From JAHIKV01 sp965195225 (GTDB lineage Bacteria > Planctomycetota > Planctomycetia > Pirellulales > Thermoguttaceae), in assembly GCA_965195225.1 (NCBI GenBank), contig CBDAFL010000182.1, forward strand, positions 1 through 64,000: 64,000 bases of DNA, in the 5' to 3' direction. The translations under genes were made by a program, and so were the position numbers. The notes below the pieces were generated by a model. It did not search any database, was not told where the DNA came from, and saw nothing but the letters and a program-made list of their open reading frames with translations. Positions 23,056 through 31,965 of the stretch are shown piece by piece. Every line of letters begins with the position of its first letter. Position 1 is the stretch's first letter.

Positions 23056-24788
23056 CCGTCCATTAAGCCGCGACCGTCGGTTCCGCGATCACTGGTCGCG
23101 GCTTTGTGCCGATCGGCCCACCACTGCTCCACTTTCTTCCGCGCCGCCTCGCCGTCGAAGCGGTAGCCGTCGAGTTTGATCTGGTTCAGCAGCGGATCGG
23201 CCGCCGGAAGCAGGCCGAACCGGGTCGGGTTTCGGTCGTGACGGCGCAGCAGTATGGCCGCCGCCGTGGCCCCGAGTTGGGCCGAGGAAGAAGAATCGTC
23301 CTTGTTTTCGACCAACGGCTCGTTCGACTCGATGCAGCCGGCCAACCAGTCGTCGGCCCTCGGCCAGGGATCGCGAGCGGCAATCGAAAGCGCCGCGATC
23401 AAGTGCAGTTTGTACGATGCGCGGACGGTCGGCGGCATGAAACGGTCCTTCGATATCGCCTCGGCCAGGCCCGGCATCGCGTCCTTCGTGCCGTCGATGG
23501 CCAGCCGGGCGCAGATCATGCCGAAACGGCTGGGACGCCCGCCCCAGCGCGGCGGGCCGGTGGCCGCAATCGAGCCGTCGTCGATCAGCATGAAATACTT
23601 GCCGGCGAAACGCGAAACCTCGGCCCGATCGAGACCCTCGAGCATCACCAACTCCGACTCCGAAAGCAGACGAGGTTCGGCCAACACCCGCTCCAGCGTC
23701 CGCCGGCTGATTGCCGCCAGACGTTTCGAATCGTCGATTTCCGTCGAGTACGGATAGGCCATTCTTCGCCGCGGCGTGGGGAGGTTGATCAGGTGGAAGA
23801 AGTCTTTTGCGGTCTGTGGGTGCGGAAAGGCCACGCCTACCGGATAATCGCCGGGCGAAAGCGAATTGCCGCTTACGCAATGCGCCACGCGGTCGTCGAT
23901 CCGGTCGAAATGGCTGGGTCTCGTTGCGCCGGGCGATTGGCTCGGCACGCCTACCAGCAGGTGTTGCTCACCCAAACAGCGGCGCTCCCGCCAATACTCG
24001 GCCACCATCGCCGGCCTGGTCCAATCCAACAGCGTTTGCAGCCGGGCAGCCGCGCCGCCGCCGGCCGGGCGGGCCAATCGGGCACTCAACATCCGCTTCA
24101 GACGCGGCACGTACTCGTCGCGGGCCAAGAGGTCCAGCAACTCGCGTTCGGCCGCCTCGCCCGACCGGTCGGGCCGGACCAGATCGTCCAGCCAGCGCTC
24201 GATTTGCTCGTCGGAGATTTTTGGCAGCGAATTCATGCCGACCGGGTCGCCGGTCAGCCAGGCCACTCTCGCCCGCCGCCAGGCCGCTTCGACCGGCCGG
24301 CGCGATTCCGTTGTCAGCCCGGCCTCGGCCAATCGCCGCTTGAGCCGCTCCATCAGCGGATAGACCAGCTTCGGATCGCCAAACATCCAATTGAGCCGTT
24401 CCGCCGCCCCGAGCCGCACGGCGTATGAATCCTCGTTCAATTGAAGCACCAATTCGTCGAGTTCCTTCGGCGAGACCTTTCCGACCGGTTCGGCCGGCGG
24501 TTTGGGCAATTTTCGCCGCAAACGATTCAGCCGCTTGCGAACCTCGAACGAGACATCGGTGCGAACCAACACCCGCCGGAACTCCACGGCCAGAAATGGC
24601 CCCAACTCCGGCTTGGCGACCATTTCCTCCAGCCGCTTGGCCGCGCGGACGCGGACCTCGAAACTGTCGCTGTCCAATTCGACCATCAACCGCGCCACAT
24701 TGTTACGGAGCCGATCCACGTCGGCCGGTTCGCCGCCGGACGGCGCGGCCGAAAGCAGCAGTGGCAACATGACGGCGAGAAGTCGCAT
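23016..24788 (-). CDS. Exported HEAT-like repeat protein
   Basis: About 590 residues. The signal peptide MRLLAVMLPLLLSAAPSGG sets the start at 24788. The first part carries two segments of the type LDSDSFEVRVRAAKRLEEMV and LNEDSYAVRLGAAERLNWMF, a HEAT-like motif that planctomycetes use in many secreted proteins. The central and C-terminal parts have the helical look of further alpha-solenoid repeats, but no enzymatic motif is visible. It probably acts as a binding protein outside the cytoplasm. The gene is convergent with nifS. Confidence 0.7.
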   Translation of the reverse strand: MRLLAVMLPLLLSAAPSGGEPADVDRLRNNVARLMVELDSDSFEVRVRAAKRLEEMVAKPELGPFLAVEFRRVLVRTDVSFEVRKRLNRLRRKLPKPPAEPVGKVSPKELDELVLQLNEDSYAVRLGAAERLNWMFGDPKLVYPLMERLKRRLAEAGLTTESRRPVEAAWRRARVAWLTGDPVGMNSLPKISDEQIERWLDDLVRPDRSGEAAERELLDLLARDEYVPRLKRMLSARLARPAGGGAAARLQTLLDWTRPAMVAEYWRERRCLGEQHLLVGVPSQSPGATRPSHFDRIDDRVAHCVSGNSLSPGDYPVGVAFPHPQTAKDFFHLINLPTPRRRMAYPYSTEIDDSKRLAAISRRTLERVLAEPRLLSESELVMLEGLDRAEVSRFAGKYFMLIDDGSIAATGPPRWGGRPSRFGMICARLAIDGTKDAMPGLAEAISKDRFMPPTVRASYKLHLIAALSIAARDPWPRADDWLAGCIESNEPLVENKDDSSSSAQLGATAAAILLRRHDRNPTRFGLLPAADPLLNQIKLDGYRFDGEAARKKVEQWWADRHKAATSDRGTDGRGLMDGQPSRGEFFSWSQ

Positions 24789-25125
24789 TGGAAAGAGTGG
24801 ATAGTGGCGGTGGGTGGCACACCCATGAATCCTCGTGCAACTAGGTACTAATGCCATCATAGCACGGACGGATGGCGGGTTACAGACGTTGTGACTGCGG
24901 TGTGCAACCGCCCACGGGGGGTGGGCAAATGTGAACGCTTACGCTACAACATTGGGGATAATCGCCGTCGCGGCAATGACAGGTTGTGGCGGTGTGGGTG
25001 GCACGCCCTGAGGTACGAAGGGCGTGGTGAATTGCGTTCCACGCCCTTCGTACCTCAGGGACGTGCCACCCAAATGACAAATCGACGGAAACAAGCTGCT
25101 AGGGCCATCGCGGTTGCACAAGACA
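24789..25125. other. Gene-free stretch with one palindromic repeat
   Basis: 337 bases between divergent genes. The only structure seen is the GGGTGGCACG-family palindrome at 24996-25071, bracketed by AATGACA on both sides (24975 and 25074 regions), which may be a trace of insertion or chance. Confidence 0.5.
24996..25071. repeat. Palindromic repeat, GGGTGGCACG family, copy 2
   Basis: GGGTGGCACGCCCTGAGGTA is mirrored by TACCTCAGGGACGTGCCACC. The internal word differs from copies 1 and 3 (AGGTACGAAG versus AGCGCAGCG), and both arms have changed together, so base pairing seems to be kept. Confidence 0.88.
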
Positions 25126-27372
25126 ATGGACCCTGAGACCCATAGAAACCCCCGACCCGTTCGGCCGTCAAACCCGATCAAGCCGAACGGGGCCGCAAGA
25201 CGCACCTTCGCCCGGTACGCCAACTGGACGGTCGGTCTGGCCGCTGCCCTGTTGGTGTTGATCTCCGCCGGCGGATATTTCTATCACCGGGAGCAGTTGG
25301 CCGATATCGCCACCGAACATCTGCGGCTGATCGTCACCGGTCCTTCAAGCCTTCAGGACGGAGTCGCCGCGGAGTACACGGTCAGCACCACGGCCATCGA
25401 CGGCCGGGCGTTGCACGCCGAAATCGAGGTGGCCCTGCTGGACCCGAACGGCGAGCGACTCAAGGCATTCAGGAAAACCGCCGACGAGAACGGCCGCTTG
25501 AAGGTCGTCATTCCCGCCGACGCGAAGCTGTCTCCGCGGGTGATGTTGAAGGTGACTGCCCGACATCATGGGAACCGGGAGGAAGCGGAGGCCGAGTTGG
25601 CGGTCGAGCCGGACCCGCTCGACACTCGGCTTGCGCTCGACCGATCGCTCTATCGGCCGGGCGAGACGGTCCATTTCCGCTCGCAAACGCTTTCCCGCTT
25701 CCGCCTGGCCGAAGACCGAGCGCGGCAGGTTCGCTTTGAGATGGTCGGTCCCGGCGGGGCGGCCGTACCCGGCATGTTGTTCGAGACCGTCAGCCGTCGC
25801 GGCATAGCCGGCGGGGTCTTCACCATCCCGGCCGATCTGCCCGACGGACGGTACGCGCTGGTCGTCCGCGGCGAGGAAGATTTCCCCGCGGACTCACAAG
25901 AGTTCTTTATCCGCGATGACGATAAATCGTCCGTCGAGATCGACGATGGCAATTCGCGCGAAACGCTCGTCAAAACCATCCCCATCGACATCGGAAAGAT
26001 CGACGTCGCTTTTTATCCCGAAGGTGGCGAGTTGGTTGCCGGGTTGGAAAATCGCGTCTACTTCACCGCCCGCAATCGCTCGGGCAAGCCGGTCCATTTG
26101 TCCGGCGAAATCGTGGGCGATGGCGACGAAGATGGCGGCCCGCGGCGGGTCGTCGCCCCGGTCGAGACGGTCCACGACGGCATGGGGACGTTTTCCTTTG
26201 TACCTCGCGCCGGGAAAAGCTACCGGCTGAAGATAAAAAAGCCTCGGGGTATAACCATCGAGCCGAAGTTGCCCGAGCCGAACTCCAAACGTGGAGTGGT
26301 GCTGACCGCCGACGAGGGCGTGTTCGACGCCGGAGCGGCGCTGAAGTTTCGCGTTCGATGGGCCGGGGCAAGCCGGCCGTTGGTCACGGCCGCCTACGCC
26401 CAAGGCGCGCAGGTCGGCCAGCAGCCGTTGCCGAGCGCCGCGAGCAGTGCGACGGGCCAGCCCGTCCAGATTCACCTGGACGACGCCGTCGTCGGCGCGA
26501 TCCGATTGGTCATATTCGACTACGGCGCGACTCCGCCCGAGCCGCTGGCCGAGCGGATTGTCTATCGCCGGCCGGGTCGCAAACTGAACGTCCAGATGCT
26601 CGGCGCCGAGAAACACTATTCGCCCGGCGAGAGCGTGGAGTTGTCGCTGCTTGTGACCGACGAGGCCGGTCAGCCCGTGCCGGCCGCGCTCGGCATCTCG
26701 GCCGCTAAACTTCCCGCCAATCAAATCGAACGCAATGCGGGACTCGATCAAGAAAAATCTCCGGCGGAGTTGGACCTGCTGCTCGGTACGCGCAAGTGGC
26801 GGCGGTTCGGCGAGCGCCCGCCGCTGATGTTCGACAATGTCGAGCAGATCAACTCGAACTACGAAAAAAGCTTGGCCGACTATCGAGCCGACCGCACCGG
26901 GGTCTTGGACACGTTGACCGCCGCGAGTTTCTTCGGCGGATTGGCACTGGTCGTCTTGGTGGCGATGCTGGGGCTGATGCGGATCGTCTCGGGCATCCAC
27001 TTGTGGGTCTCGGCCATCGGCGCCACGACTTGCTGCATGATCCTCGGCGCGATACTGATGGACCCCGTCCGGCCGTCGCCCGGCCACGGCGCAGTCGTGC
27101 CGTTCGCCTCATATCGCGCCCCGGACCCCAAAGGGGAATCGCACGTAGCCGTCGGCCTGCCGATCGGCGCGACGAGCGATTCCGCCGAGACCATCTACTG
27201 GCGTCCGCTGCTGATCGCCGACCAGGACGGCAAGGCGACGATACGTTTCGATTTGCCCGAGACCTCGGGTACTCTCTCCGTAACGGTTGACGCTCACGGC
27301 GACGGCCGGGTCGGCGTAGGCCAGGCGACGATCACGCTGCGGATCGCCGCCGAGGGGAAGACCGAGGAATAA
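25126..27372 (+). CDS. Membrane-anchored alpha-2-macroglobulin-like protein without thioester region
   Basis: A protein of 748 residues. A signal anchor lies at about residues 33-52 (VGLAAALLVLISAGGYFY). Macroglobulin MG-type beta domains follow, including LALDRSLYRPGETVHFRSQ, the MG2 hallmark, and GTFSFVPRAGKSYRLKIKKP. Two hydrophobic segments occur at about 598-645. The C-terminal part has IYWRPLLIADQDGKATIRFD, typical of the A2M domain that precedes the thioester domain. The protein stops soon after, so the CxEQ thioester and receptor-binding parts are absent. It may be a structural or partner protein of the envelope. The ATG at 25126 is preferred to a TTG four codons earlier. Confidence 0.75.
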   Translation: MDPETHRNPRPVRPSNPIKPNGAARRTFARYANWTVGLAAALLVLISAGGYFYHREQLADIATEHLRLIVTGPSSLQDGVAAEYTVSTTAIDGRALHAEIEVALLDPNGERLKAFRKTADENGRLKVVIPADAKLSPRVMLKVTARHHGNREEAEAELAVEPDPLDTRLALDRSLYRPGETVHFRSQTLSRFRLAEDRARQVRFEMVGPGGAAVPGMLFETVSRRGIAGGVFTIPADLPDGRYALVVRGEEDFPADSQEFFIRDDDKSSVEIDDGNSRETLVKTIPIDIGKIDVAFYPEGGELVAGLENRVYFTARNRSGKPVHLSGEIVGDGDEDGGPRRVVAPVETVHDGMGTFSFVPRAGKSYRLKIKKPRGITIEPKLPEPNSKRGVVLTADEGVFDAGAALKFRVRWAGASRPLVTAAYAQGAQVGQQPLPSAASSATGQPVQIHLDDAVVGAIRLVIFDYGATPPEPLAERIVYRRPGRKLNVQMLGAEKHYSPGESVELSLLVTDEAGQPVPAALGISAAKLPANQIERNAGLDQEKSPAELDLLLGTRKWRRFGERPPLMFDNVEQINSNYEKSLADYRADRTGVLDTLTAASFFGGLALVVLVAMLGLMRIVSGIHLWVSAIGATTCCMILGAILMDPVRPSPGHGAVVPFASYRAPDPKGESHVAVGLPIGATSDSAETIYWRPLLIADQDGKATIRFDLPETSGTLSVTVDAHGDGRVGVGQATITLRIAAEGKTEE

Positions 27373-27387
27373 TGTCGCGCGGTATCA

Positions 27388-27663
27388 TCACATTGCTATC
27401 CAAACCAAGATCGCGGCCAGACCGAGCAGCGCGCCGACAATGATCCACCACGGTTTCCTGCCCGGCGAGGCGTCTTCTTCCGAGATGTATTCGCCGCAGT
27501 GTGGGCAGCAGACCGAATCCTCGAAAATCTCCCGCCGGCAATAAGGACACGGGACCGTCGGCTCGTCGTCTTGGTCGTCCCAATCGTCCACGTCGAGGTC
27601 GTCCTCGTCCAAGCCGTCATCGTCCCACGCATCCTCATCTGCAAGTCGCCGAGCCACAGCCAT
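27388..27663 (-). CDS. Small zinc-ribbon membrane protein
   Basis: 91 residues. An acidic N-terminus (Asp-rich, residues 10-35) leads to a zinc ribbon, PCPYCRREIFEDSVCCPHCGEYI (CxxC...CxxC), and a single hydrophobic helix (WWIIVGALLGLAAILVWIAM) at the end. Proteins of this shape are common in planctomycetes; the zinc ribbon should face the cytoplasm. A related layout (Asp-rich stretch, zinc ribbon, helix) is found in the gene at 40703-41662. Confidence 0.7.
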   Translation of the reverse strand: MAVARRLADEDAWDDDGLDEDDLDVDDWDDQDDEPTVPCPYCRREIFEDSVCCPHCGEYISEEDASPGRKPWWIIVGALLGLAAILVWIAM

Positions 27664-27683
27664 CCTTGATCACCTGATTTGAA

Positions 27684-28655
27684 TTAAAGAAACGGATTGG
27701 GACGCCCAGCAATGGAATCTGCAATTTTCCGAAGTGAATCCTCAATCGGTTGAAGGTTGATTCCTTTAGTGAAGAATCTTAAAGAAGATAATGATCGAGT
27801 GAGATCAACAGTTGCCTTGTATTCGTAAGTGTTAGATTCAAGATCGTGATATCCCACTTCGAGACTGAATACATGCGTATCGGGTGATTTGCGTACTGTT
27901 TCACGCGTCGAAACGTCAAAATACAATGGATTATGTCGATCAATCAATGGAACGTGAAGCGGAAATTCCCTTAACGTTTTACCGCGTAGTGGCATATGAG
28001 AAATCGCCACCTCCACGCCGATGGCGGGCGAATCGGTCACCGCGACAACTCCAAGTTGGAGTACCTCATCATCATCCGGCTTCGGCCGGACAACGTGTGC
28101 GATGCGGGGCTTTAACATGTGGCGTTTGGCCCAGAGTGCCTCGACAAGAAAATGAGGTGCTGGATCCGTATGCACACCGGCACGAATATAGTATTTTTTG
28201 TCAGGCGCCATATGGGGCGCATTGCTGCTTTCTTTAACGATCACAACTAGCACGACACAATTATCTTCAATTTTTCCACGACCATCTGCAAGAACTCCAT
28301 ACTTAATCTCATATCTCGGTGGAGGTGTGACTTGGTGGATAACTCGATCAACCCAATCCCGCAGAGGCGTCCTTCCGACAGAAGAAGGGATGCCGCCATC
28401 TGCGTCGCCATTCTTGTCGCTCACTCCCGCAACAAATACTCCTCCCCCCGAATTTGAAAAAGCTGAAACGGCGGCCTGAATCTTTCTTCCGAGTCCTTCA
28501 GGAAACTTAACGCGATTTGACTTGAACTCAAACTTGTCGGTTTCCTTGTTGGGAAGTTGCGACAAATCGTAATCGTTGCTATCAGGAGAAGTCACCGCCG
28601 ATCCTCCATTGTCGTTTGTTTCAGCAGTTTGTCTGCCAGTTGCCAAACGAGACAC
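27684..28655 (-). CDS. AlbA_2/Schlafen-domain protein
   Basis: A protein of 323 residues with a GTG start. The N-terminal part has the AlbA_2 (Slfn) pattern: ETDKFEFKSN, then IQAAVSAFSNSGGGVFVAGVSDKNG, and after a gap YYIRAGVHTDPA. This domain occurs in putative DNA- or RNA-binding and stress or defence proteins. The remaining 150 residues (about 170-323) form a beta-rich region with no known motif. Codon use is more AT-rich than in neighbouring genes, which suggests recent acquisition. It lies next to a toxin-antitoxin pair. Confidence 0.72.
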   Translation of the reverse strand: MSRLATGRQTAETNDNGGSAVTSPDSNDYDLSQLPNKETDKFEFKSNRVKFPEGLGRKIQAAVSAFSNSGGGVFVAGVSDKNGDADGGIPSSVGRTPLRDWVDRVIHQVTPPPRYEIKYGVLADGRGKIEDNCVVLVVIVKESSNAPHMAPDKKYYIRAGVHTDPAPHFLVEALWAKRHMLKPRIAHVVRPKPDDDEVLQLGVVAVTDSPAIGVEVAISHMPLRGKTLREFPLHVPLIDRHNPLYFDVSTRETVRKSPDTHVFSLEVGYHDLESNTYEYKATVDLTRSLSSLRFFTKGINLQPIEDSLRKIADSIAGRPNPFL

Positions 28656-28675
28656 CCGGGAACATCATACCATCT

Positions 28676-28945
28676 TTACAACCGAGAAACGAGCGTATCG
28701 TACTCGCCGTGAGGGCCGATCCAAAACCAGACGGCTCTATCGCCGCGCAACACCGCCAAGGCCCGCCAGTGGATGCCGATTCGGACGGAATAGATGGGGT
28801 CTCGTGAATGAATGCGCTTGAACTGGAGAGAGGGATGATTGGGGGCTTGTCGCCAGATGCGATAAGCGCGACGTGCTTGTTCTTGCACGTTGGAGGGCAA
28901 TCGCGCAAACCTCCGCCGAAACCGTTCCGTGGTTCGGGATTTCAT
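28676..28945 (-). CDS. ParE/HigB-like toxin
   Basis: 89 residues: TERFRRRFARLPSNVQEQARRAYRIW, NHPSLQFKRIHSRDPIYSVRIG, then HWRALAVLRGDRAVWFWIGPHGEYDTLV. This is the RelE/ParE-superfamily plan (two helices, then a four-stranded sheet ending in a G-x-H-xx-Y segment). The ATG overlaps the stop of the preceding gene (ATGA), which indicates translational coupling with its antitoxin. Confidence 0.75.
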   Translation of the reverse strand: MKSRTTERFRRRFARLPSNVQEQARRAYRIWRQAPNHPSLQFKRIHSRDPIYSVRIGIHWRALAVLRGDRAVWFWIGPHGEYDTLVSRL

Positions 28946-29157
28946 AGCAACTCATCCAAGTCCCGCGTGCGGCCTTGTGCGTCTTCTTCCAAGGCTTCCG
29001 CCGCAAGTTTTGACAGGGCGTCTTGGGATTGGGAGAATGATCGCTGCCAACGGTCGTCGGCCTCGATTTCCTCCAGAACGATGGCCGCAAGCGCCTCTTG
29101 TCGCTCCGGCGGCAGGGCGGCGGCCTTATCGAACGCTTCTTGAAGAGTCGTGGTCAT
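28942..29157 (-). CDS. Antitoxin partner of the ParE/HigB-like toxin
   Basis: 71 residues beginning MTTTLQEAFDKAAALPPERQ. It is an acidic, helical protein (QEALAAIVLEEIEADDRW) with a C-terminal tail rich in Glu/Asp (RTRDLDELL), as seen in small antitoxins. It overlaps the downstream toxin start by four bases, so the two are almost certainly one operon. Longer upstream reading frames here are not supported by codon use. Confidence 0.68.
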   Translation of the reverse strand: MTTTLQEAFDKAAALPPERQEALAAIVLEEIEADDRWQRSFSQSQDALSKLAAEALEEDAQGRTRDLDELL

Positions 29158-29240
29158 AGTGAATTTCCCCGTATCGAGCAAACCAGCACCACTATCCATT
29201 ATAGCTCCGAGAGCCACTGATGGGCAAGCACGGCTTGTGG

Positions 29241-30578
29241 CTACAGTATAAACTTGCTCAGATCCTCGTCCTCGATCAACTCGCTGAGCCGCTCGCCAAC
29301 GTAGGCGGCGTTGATGGGGACGCTGCCCTTTTTCATGTCGGGGGCCTCGAAACTCAACTCCTCCAACAACCGCTCCATGATCGTGTACAACCGCCGGGCG
29401 CCGATGTTTTGCGTCGTTTGGTTCACCCGAAAAGCGAAATCGGCCAGCGCCTCGACCGCGTCGTCCTGGAAGGTAATCTGCACATTCTCGGTGGCCATCA
29501 AAGCCTGGTACTGCTTTGTCAGCGCGCCCTTCGGTTCGGTCAGAATGCGGACGAAGTCCTCCTTGCCCAGGGCATGCAACTCGACGCGGATGGGAAACCG
29601 CCCCTGCAACTCGGGCATCAGGTCGCTCGGCTTGGCGCGATGGAACGCCCCGGCGGCGATGAACAGGATGTGGTCGGTCCGCACGTAACCGTAGCGGGTC
29701 TGGACCGTGGTCCCCTCGACGATCGGCAGCAGGTCGCGCTGCACGCCCTGGCGTGAGACGTCGGCTCCGTGCGTCTGCTCGCCGGCCACGACCTTGTCCA
29801 ACTCGTCGACGAAGATGATGCCCACGTTCTCGGCCAGTTCGATCGCGTTGGAGTTGACCTGTTCCTGATTGATCAGTGCTTCGCATTCCTGCTCGAAGAG
29901 TACTCCGCGGGCCTCGGCGACGGTCAATTCTCGCCGCGCGGTGTTTTTGGGGATGATCTTCTCGAACATCCCTTGCAGGTCGATGTCCATCTGTTCCATG
30001 CCGACCCCGGTGAGCATCATGGGCGTGGCCCGCTGCTCGACGGTCAACTCGACCCGCCGCTGGTCCATCTCTCCGGAGGCGAGCATCGCCCGCATCTTTT
30101 CCCGCGTGCGTTCGTATCGCTCGGGAGAATCGGGGCTGTCGGGCATGGCGTCGAAAGCCGGCGGGGCGGGGGCCAACAGATCGAGCAGCCGATCCTCGAC
30201 CCGCCGCTTCGCCTCCTCCTCGACGCTCTCCCGCTCCTGAGTGCGCACCAGTCCGATGGCGTTCTCGACCAGCTCGCGGACCATGCTCTCGACGTCTCGG
30301 CCGTAGTAGCCCACCTCGGTGTACTTCGAGGCCTCGACCTTGATAAACGGCGCGCCGGTCAGCTTTGCCAGCCGTCGGGCGATCTCGGTCTTGCCCACGC
30401 CGGTCGGGCCGATCATCAGGATGTTCTTCGGAGCCACCTCTTGGCGCATGTCGCCTTCGAGTTGCTGGCGTCGCCAGCGGTTGCGGATCGCGATGGCCAC
30501 GGATCGCTTGGCCGCGTCCTGGCCGATGATGTGCCGGTCTAGTTCCTCAACGATTTGTCTCGGGGTTAAGTCTCGCAA
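29241..30578 (-). CDS. hslU: ATP-dependent protease ATPase subunit HslU
   Basis: A protein of 445 residues, standard for HslU. LTPRQIVEELDRHIIGQDAAKR opens the protein; Walker A is GPTGVGKTEIARRLA; the pore loop and its surroundings are EVGYYGRDVESMVREL; Walker B is GIIFVDELDKV; the tail ends LSELIEDEDLSKFIL, the segment that docks into HslV. It unfolds proteins and feeds them to HslV. The start is a TTG with GGAG eight bases upstream; there is no in-frame ATG between it and an upstream TAA. hslV lies 1.4 kb upstream, separated by two toxin-antitoxin modules. Confidence 0.95.
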   Translation of the reverse strand: MRDLTPRQIVEELDRHIIGQDAAKRSVAIAIRNRWRRQQLEGDMRQEVAPKNILMIGPTGVGKTEIARRLAKLTGAPFIKVEASKYTEVGYYGRDVESMVRELVENAIGLVRTQERESVEEEAKRRVEDRLLDLLAPAPPAFDAMPDSPDSPERYERTREKMRAMLASGEMDQRRVELTVEQRATPMMLTGVGMEQMDIDLQGMFEKIIPKNTARRELTVAEARGVLFEQECEALINQEQVNSNAIELAENVGIIFVDELDKVVAGEQTHGADVSRQGVQRDLLPIVEGTTVQTRYGYVRTDHILFIAAGAFHRAKPSDLMPELQGRFPIRVELHALGKEDFVRILTEPKGALTKQYQALMATENVQITFQDDAVEALADFAFRVNQTTQNIGARRLYTIMERLLEELSFEAPDMKKGSVPINAAYVGERLSELIEDEDLSKFIL

Positions 30579-30599
30579 GCCAATATCTCCATCGCGCTG

Positions 30600-30899
30600 T
30601 TAAAGTTCGCGGGTAAGTCGCTTTCTGATCCATTCCGGATTCCGCCGACAGTCGAGGACGGCATGGATTTGTACAAGTTGATTTTCAAGCTGATAATAGA
30701 TTGCGTAAGGGAATCGCCGGGCGATCATCCGATAGAAGCCGTACTGTTTTGCGTGAACGCCCGCGTAAAGATGCAGCGATTCGATGTCTGAAATGAGGGA
30801 ATCATAAAAGTAGCGGCCGACGCCTTCCGATTGATTTTCGTAGAACCGAACTCCATCGAGGAAATCCTTTTTTGCTCCACTAAGAATTTCGATTATCAT
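30600..30899 (-). CDS. RelE/ParE-family toxin
   Basis: 99 residues: MIIEILSGAKKDFLDGVRFYENQSEG, GVGRYFYDSLISDIESL, AGVHAKQYGFYRMIARRFPYAIYYQLEN and a last strand LVQIHAVLDCRRNPEWIRKRL. This matches the ParE group, where RRFPYAIYY is typical. The gene starts inside the last codons of the upstream antitoxin gene (four-base overlap). Confidence 0.82.
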   Translation of the reverse strand: MIIEILSGAKKDFLDGVRFYENQSEGVGRYFYDSLISDIESLHLYAGVHAKQYGFYRMIARRFPYAIYYQLENQLVQIHAVLDCRRNPEWIRKRLTREL

Positions 30900-31114
30900 G
30901 GAAGTTCCTTTTCGATGCTCTTACGAAATTCCTCCAACGGAATAAACTTATCCTTCCCTTCTTTGATAAGCCGCTGCCTTTCGGCCAATACTTCCCCATG
31001 CCAAGCGGGAGAAGGAATGTCATCCGGATTGCGAGAGAGGTCGTCCCAAAGAACCTCGATCGCCTGAAGCTTTTCCGCCACAGTCATTTGGTTAAGCGGC
31101 AAGGCGAGTTCCAT
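30896..31114 (-). CDS. Addiction-module antitoxin of the small helical type
   Basis: 72 residues: LPLNQMTVAEKLQAIEVLWDDLSRNPDDIPSPAWHGEVLAERQRLI. The phrase L-x-x-AEKL-x-AIE-x-LWDDL and PSPAWH are characteristic of a small antitoxin family (TIGR02574-like) that accompanies ParE toxins. The stop overlaps the toxin start. Confidence 0.82.
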   Translation of the reverse strand: MELALPLNQMTVAEKLQAIEVLWDDLSRNPDDIPSPAWHGEVLAERQRLIKEGKDKFIPLEEFRKSIEKELP

Positions 31115-31223
31115 GTAAGGCTCCTCTTAGGGGATGTCGTACAGCAACACCCGGATTATACCCCTTCATAACAGCAGCAACAATGCCGCGCGGTACTATA
31201 CCGCTCACGGCCCAGGGTGGCTC

Positions 31224-31307
31224 GTTTAACCCGGAGCCAACGGCGACGGCGCGCACCGATTCCGACTCGCCGTACAACACGCCGTCGCCGTTGGCTCCAA
31301 GTTAAAC
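31224..31307. repeat. Palindrome GTTTAACCCGGAGCCAACGG
   Basis: GTTTAACCCGGAGCCAACGG is mirrored by CCGTTGGCTCCAAGTTAAAC across a 40-base middle section. It separates the two divergent toxin-antitoxin operons. The rest of the 31115-31428 gap holds the promoter noted next. Confidence 0.8.
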
Positions 31308-31367
31308 GAACACCGTTGGAGGGGGCTATTATTCGGCCAAAAAGATATATGCACATAACGGCAAGTA

Positions 31368-31376
31368 TGCTATAAT
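31368..31376 (+). promoter_or_regulatory. Extended -10 promoter of the Phd/RelE-like operon
   Basis: TGCTATAAT, an extended -10, in an AT-rich stretch 53 bases before the antitoxin ATG. The surrounding TATAATGTACATATA is a dyad that could bind the antitoxin for autoregulation, as is usual for such operons. GGGAGGAAA before 31429 is the ribosome site. Confidence 0.5.
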
Positions 31377-31428
31377 GTACATATAGGGGCATTGAGAGGC
31401 GATACAGTGATACCGGGAGGAAAGAATT

Positions 31429-31671
31429 ATGAATGCCAACGTCGTTGACGTGCGGAACACGTTTTCCGAATACTTGAATCGGGCGTGCTATCAAGGCCAA
31501 CGGATCGTTATCCAGCGGCGGGGCAAGCCCCTGGCGGCCCTGGTTTCCTTGGAAGACCTGGCGCTGATCGAGCAATTGGAGGACGCGGCCGACGTGAAAG
31601 CGGCCAAGAAAGCCCGCAAGGAAAAGGGCGGCGTCACGCTGGAACAGTACCGTAAAAAACACGGGCTATGA
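31429..31671 (+). CDS. Phd/YefM-family antitoxin
   Basis: 80 residues: NVVDVRNTFSEYLNRACYQGQRIVIQ, then RRGKPLAALVSLEDLALIEQLED, the Phd/YefM N-terminal DNA-binding fold, followed by a helical, charged tail. It overlaps the RelE-like toxin by four bases. Confidence 0.85.
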   Translation: MNANVVDVRNTFSEYLNRACYQGQRIVIQRRGKPLAALVSLEDLALIEQLEDAADVKAAKKARKEKGGVTLEQYRKKHGL

Positions 31672-31937
31672 GCCGCAAGAAATACGATCTCATCATCAAG
31701 CCGGCCGCGGAAAAGAACCTGGACAAGGTCCCGTTTCCCTTCCGGCGACGCATTCTCGACTGCATGAAGGAATTACGGAACGATCCTCGACCGGCCGGAG
31801 TAGTGAAGTTGGCGGGCGACGACAATCTCTGGCGGATCAGGGTCGGCAACTACCGCGTCGTGTACGAAATCCACGACGATCGGCTGATTATTCTGGTGCT
31901 GCGCGTGGCACACCGGAAGGACGTCTATCGGCGGTAG
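31668..31937 (+). CDS. RelE-family toxin
   Basis: 89 residues: KKYDLIIKPAAEKNLDKVPFPFRRRI, LRNDPRPAGVVKLAGDDNLWRIRVGNYRVVYEI, ILVLRVAHRKDVYRR. This is the classical RelE plan with the basic LWRIRVGNYRVVYEI core and the final AHRKDVYRR, which supplies catalytic basic residues. It forms one operon with the Phd-like antitoxin. Confidence 0.9.
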   Translation: MSRKKYDLIIKPAAEKNLDKVPFPFRRRILDCMKELRNDPRPAGVVKLAGDDNLWRIRVGNYRVVYEIHDDRLIILVLRVAHRKDVYRR

Positions 31938-31965
31938 CTGGATGGTTGAGACCCAAGTCGGCAAC

